DNA from: Phycisphaerales bacterium
GTDB taxonomy: Bacteria; Planctomycetota; Phycisphaerae; UBA1845; UTPLA1
NCBI GenBank assembly: GCA_022360095.1
Contig: JAKSDK010000425.1
Span: 49,080 to 113,079 of the forward strand
DNA: 64,000 nucleotides
Reading direction: 5' to 3'
The number at the start of each line of letters is the position of its first letter. The stretch's first letter is position 1. The notes under the pieces are model-generated. The model did no database searches and was not told where the DNA came from. It saw only the letters and a list, made by a program, of their open reading frames with translations. A program made the translations under genes and the position numbers. Shown piece after piece: positions 61,299-64,000 of this stretch.

Positions 61299-64000
61299 TC
61301 AGATGACCCGATTCCGTCTGGCCATGCGACGACGATTCCAACGTCTCATGCCGACGAGACTCAAGAATGTCACAAACAGTCCATGGAGCAGGCATGGGCC
61401 ACAGAGTGGGATTCCGAACAAACTCTGGAACAAGAACGGAACGCAAACGGGAAGGTCCTGCTCGGGCGGCGGTTCCTGACCAACCGGCTCATCCAGACAG
61501 TCAGAGACGCCGTTCCCGTCCTCGTCAAGGTCAGCCTGCCCGCAACCGCAATCGCCGGGTGCAACCTTGTTGGCATCGTTCGGGCAGCCGTCGCTGCAAT
61601 CAGGCTCGCCGTCACCATCCGAGTCCGCGTCGTTGACGATGATCGTCTGCGTACAAGTCGCGGTGTTCCCACCAGCATCCGTCGCGGTCCATGTTCGGGT
61701 GATTGTCTGTGCCTGCGGACAATTCGCCGCAGCAACAACGTCGTTAAAGGTGACCGCCGGATTCGGATCAAGATCATCCATGGCCGTGGCCGTCCCAACA
61801 TCGGCCGGGTCGGTCGACTGACCGAGAACCACGGTCCCGTCAGGAGGACATGTAATGGTGGGATTGACGATGTCCTGCACGGTCACAATGATCTGAATCT
61901 GATCCGTTCCCCCGCAGTTATCATCCACCGTCACGGTGAAGCTGTCTGCTGCATTCTGATTCGCGTTCGGTTCATAACAGACCGTCACGTTCGGACCGGC
62001 ATCAATTCCACCGTCAAAGGTCACCGTGCCGGACATGGGCGCGACTGTGATTGACCACGTCATGATGGCATTGTCGGCATCCGGATCATCCGCATCGAGC
62101 GCCACCTGATTGGCCGCCCCCGGACAAGCACTGCCGGCATCCACGGTCAAGTTCAAAGGTCCGTCGCCCTGCGTGATGATCGGATCTTGATTGGTCACGG
62201 TGACGTTGACCGTATGGGTCACCGTCCCACCGCATTGATCGTCCACCAGAATCGTAAAGCTGTCCGCGGCGCCCTGGTTCGGATTCGGTTCATAGCAGAC
62301 CGTCACCATGCCGCCGGTGCTCATCGTACCGCCGTCGATCGTGACCATGCCCGTCGCGGGCGCCGTGTCAATCGACCATTGGAGCAGCGCGAGACTGGCG
62401 TCGTCCGTGGCCGTCAGAGTCACCTCGTTCGCAGCATTGGGGCAGGTGCTGCCCTTGGCCACGGTCAACGTCGTGTTTCCATTGATGACAGGGTTCGCGT
62501 TGTCCACCGTCACATTGACGGTGTGAGTCGCCGTCCCGCCGCATTGATCGTCGACCAGGATCGTGAAACGGTCCGCCGCGCCCTGATCCGTATTCGGCTG
62601 ATAGCAAATCGTGACCATGCCGCCGGTGCTCGTCGCTCCGCCGTCGATCGTCACCACTCCGGTCGCAGGTGCCGTCTGGATCGACCATTGGAGCAGCGCA
62701 AGACTGGCGTCGTCCGTCGCGTTAAGGACCAATTCATTCGACGCAGCGGGACACGTGCTGTTCTTGGCGACCGTGAGTGTCGTATCGCCCAAAATGCCCG
62801 GGGCTTGATTATTGACGGTCACGTTGACAGTATGCGTCTTCATCCCGCCGCACTGATCGTCGACCAAAATGACGTAGCTGTCCGCGGCGCCTTGATCTGC
62901 AGTAGGCTCATAGCAGATCGTCACCGTGCCGCCCGTGCTCGTGGCTCCGCCGTCGATCGTCACCGTGCCGGTTGCAGGTGCCGTCCGGATCGACCATTGG
63001 AGCAGCGCGACGTTGGCATCGTCGGTCGCCGTCAAAGTCAGCTCATTTGAGGCCGCAGGGCACGTGCTGTTCTTGTCCACCGTCAGCGTCGTGTCGCCGG
63101 TGATGACCGGCACCTGATTATCGACCGTGACGTTGATGGTATGGGTCGCCATTCCGCTGCATTGGTCACCGACCACGATCGTGAAGCTGTCGGCGGCAAT
63201 CTGATCCGCGTCTGGCTGGTAACAAATCGTCACCGAGCCGCCGGTGCTCATCGCCCCACCGTCGATCGTGACCGTGCCGGTCGCCGGGGCCGTGTCGATC
63301 GACCACTGAAGCAAAGCCACGTTCCCGTCATCGGTTGCCGTCAACGTCAGCTCGTTCGAAGCGGCGGGGCACGTGCTGTTCTTGTTCACAGCCAAGGACA
63401 TGTTCCCGGAAATAACAGGGTCCTGATTCGTGATCATGACGTTCGCCATGCAGGTGCTTGTATTTCCATTGTTGTCCGTTGCGGTCAGCGTCACCATGTT
63501 CCCGCCGACGTTGGCACACGTGAAGCTGTTCGGGGACACATTCAGCGAGGCAAGGCCGCAGGCGTCGTTGCTGCCGTTGTCCACGTCGTTGGCCGTGATC
63601 GACGCGTTCCCGGTTGCGTCGAGCGGAACGGTGATGTCCTGGCAAACGGCCGTCGGCGCGACATTGTCTTCGACCATCACGGTCGCGGTGCAGGTGCTGG
63701 TATTTCCATTGTTGTCCGTCACGGTCAGCGTCACCGTATTGTTGCCGACGTTGGCGCACGTGAAGCTATTCGGGGACACATTCAGCGAGGCAAGGCCGCA
63801 GGCGTCGTTGCTGCCGTTGTCCACATCGTTGGCCGTGATCGACGCGTTCCCGCTCGCGTCAAGCTGAACAGTCATGTCCTGGCAAATCGCCGTGGGCGCG
63901 ACATTGTCTTCGACCATCACGGTCGCCGTACAGGTGCTGGTGTTTCCATTGTTGTCCGTCACGGTCAGCGTCACCGTATTGTTGCCGACGTTGGCGCACG
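61299..64000 (-). CDS. Very large secreted repeat protein (HYR-like and Ig-like repeats, C-terminal sorting tail), 5' partial
   Basis: The frame is open to the window edge, so only the C-terminal 900 residues are visible. They begin with 80-residue HYR-like repeats (CANVG...TVTLTVTDNNGNTSTC, then EDNVAPTA). Four Ig-like repeats of 103 residues follow (KNSTCPAASNELTLTATDD, ATGTVTIDGGA, VDDQCGG), plus a more diverged fifth. A HYR-like unit (CPPDGTVVLGQSTDPADVG) and an Asp-rich calcium-type region (DADSDGDGEPDCSDGCPND) come next. The tail has a hydrophobic helix (CLLHGLFVTFLSLVGM) followed by RRWNRRRMARRNR, i.e. a sorting signal of CTERM type without a PEP box. It is likely a surface adhesin or S-layer-linked protein. 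Confidence 0.88.
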   Translation of the reverse strand, partial: CANVGNNTVTLTVTDNNGNTSTCTATVMVEDNVAPTAICQDMTVQLDASGNASITANDVDNGSNDACGLASLNVSPNSFTCANVGNNTVTLTVTDNNGNTSTCTATVMVEDNVAPTAVCQDITVPLDATGNASITANDVDNGSNDACGLASLNVSPNSFTCANVGGNMVTLTATDNNGNTSTCMANVMITNQDPVISGNMSLAVNKNSTCPAASNELTLTATDDGNVALLQWSIDTAPATGTVTIDGGAMSTGGSVTICYQPDADQIAADSFTIVVGDQCSGMATHTINVTVDNQVPVITGDTTLTVDKNSTCPAASNELTLTATDDANVALLQWSIRTAPATGTVTIDGGATSTGGTVTICYEPTADQGAADSYVILVDDQCGGMKTHTVNVTVNNQAPGILGDTTLTVAKNSTCPAASNELVLNATDDASLALLQWSIQTAPATGVVTIDGGATSTGGMVTICYQPNTDQGAADRFTILVDDQCGGTATHTVNVTVDNANPVINGNTTLTVAKGSTCPNAANEVTLTATDDASLALLQWSIDTAPATGMVTIDGGTMSTGGMVTVCYEPNPNQGAADSFTILVDDQCGGTVTHTVNVTVTNQDPIITQGDGPLNLTVDAGSACPGAANQVALDADDPDADNAIMTWSITVAPMSGTVTFDGGIDAGPNVTVCYEPNANQNAADSFTVTVDDNCGGTDQIQIIVTVQDIVNPTITCPPDGTVVLGQSTDPADVGTATAMDDLDPNPAVTFNDVVAAANCPQAQTITRTWTATDAGGNTATCTQTIIVNDADSDGDGEPDCSDGCPNDANKVAPGDCGCGQADLDEDGNGVSDCLDEPVGQEPPPEQDLPVCVPFLFQSLFGIPLCGPCLLHGLFVTFLSLVGMRRWNRRRMARRNRVI
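62233..63468 (-). repeat. 309-bp tandem coding repeats (four units)
   Basis: The landmark cattgatcgtc(c/g)acca and its variants recur at 62233, 62542, 62851 and 63160, exactly 309 bp apart, corresponding to 103-residue Ig-like units in the adhesin. Units differ by scattered substitutions, indicating expansion by duplication with later drift. Confidence 0.85.
63481..64000 (-). repeat. 240-bp tandem coding repeats (HYR-like units)
   Basis: The block cggtcagcgtcaccgt...gttggcgcacg recurs at 63481, 63721 and 63961 with a 240-bp period (80 residues). The two right units are almost identical over the visible part. The repeat array continues past the window. Confidence 0.88.

Noticed and set aside
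61090..61446. N-terminal extension of the SRPBCC gene
   Set aside because: It runs through the palindromic repeat and the end of the adhesin gene on the same strand.
61900..64000. Long direct repeats as possible satellite DNA
   Set aside because: Periods are 309 and 240 bp, multiples of three, within an open frame; they are protein repeats.

Overview
The window looks like a chromosomal segment of a moderately GC-rich member of the Planctomycetota. This is inferred from content and no taxonomic search was possible. The pointers are two ECF sigma factor / Ser-Thr kinase-TPR pairs, a PEP-CTERM protein, DCNxNGxPDxC and dockerin-like repeats in secreted proteins, C-terminal hydrophobic/Arg sorting tails, and two small proteins with a CxxCGYDLxG zinc ribbon. 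Most genes are single or in short operons, many encode secreted proteins or lipoproteins, and the spacers carry several families of short palindromic repeats.

Layout. 1-4.1 kb: a B12-dependent acyl-CoA mutase large subunit (cut by the window edge), a RAYT transposase pseudogene flanked by REP hairpins, a B12-binding/MeaB GTPase fusion, and etfB. 4.1-6.0 kb: pdxA and ribE on the minus strand. 6.2-13.4 kb: small lipoproteins, a TPR-like exported protein, a zinc-ribbon membrane protein, a methyltransferase with a lipoprotein signal, and a PQQ-type beta-propeller protein. 13.5 kb: tRNA-Ser(CGA). 13.7-17.1 kb: a secreted trypsin-like protease with calcium-binding-type repeats, then a PEP-CTERM protein. 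17.5-20.8 kb: a DUF2891 protein and a cytoplasmic trypsin-like/DNA-RNA nuclease fusion. 21.2-28.9 kb: two sigma factor/kinase pairs. 28.9-34.5 kb: a subtilase, a probable outer-membrane barrel, a 46-residue membrane protein, a TPR lipoprotein and a second lipoprotein. 34.8-37 kb: pncB-pncA (NAD salvage). 37.1-40 kb: surface proteins and an App1-type phosphatase.

40-46.4 kb is the most coherent system. It is a minus-strand non-homologous end-joining locus reading Ku, stand-alone ATP-dependent DNA ligase, a BRCT-MerR-TPR protein, a small CxxC protein, a LigD-like protein and DUF72. The LigD-like protein keeps its phosphoesterase and polymerase modules, but its central ligase domain has lost the catalytic lysine and other motif residues, so sealing is predicted to be done by the separate ligase.

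46.5-53 kb: a zinc-ribbon protein, a lipoprotein, NDH-2, a Tat-like VOC protein, an IS110-start relict inside a 153-bp inverted-repeat element, a 155-bp element with perfect 30-bp inverted ends, a membrane-anchored GIY-YIG protein with a wHTH/zinc-ribbon partner, and an XRE regulator. 53.4-64 kb: an Lhr-type helicase, an FAD/NapH-like fusion oxidoreductase, a lipoprotein, an SRPBCC protein, and the C-terminal part of a very large repeat adhesin that runs off the window end.

Candidates for something new are the split NHEJ system with its BRCT-MerR-TPR partner, the protease-nuclease fusion, the split IcmF-like mutase with an Arg-to-Gln change at the specificity position, and the short-repeat/IS110-relict elements.
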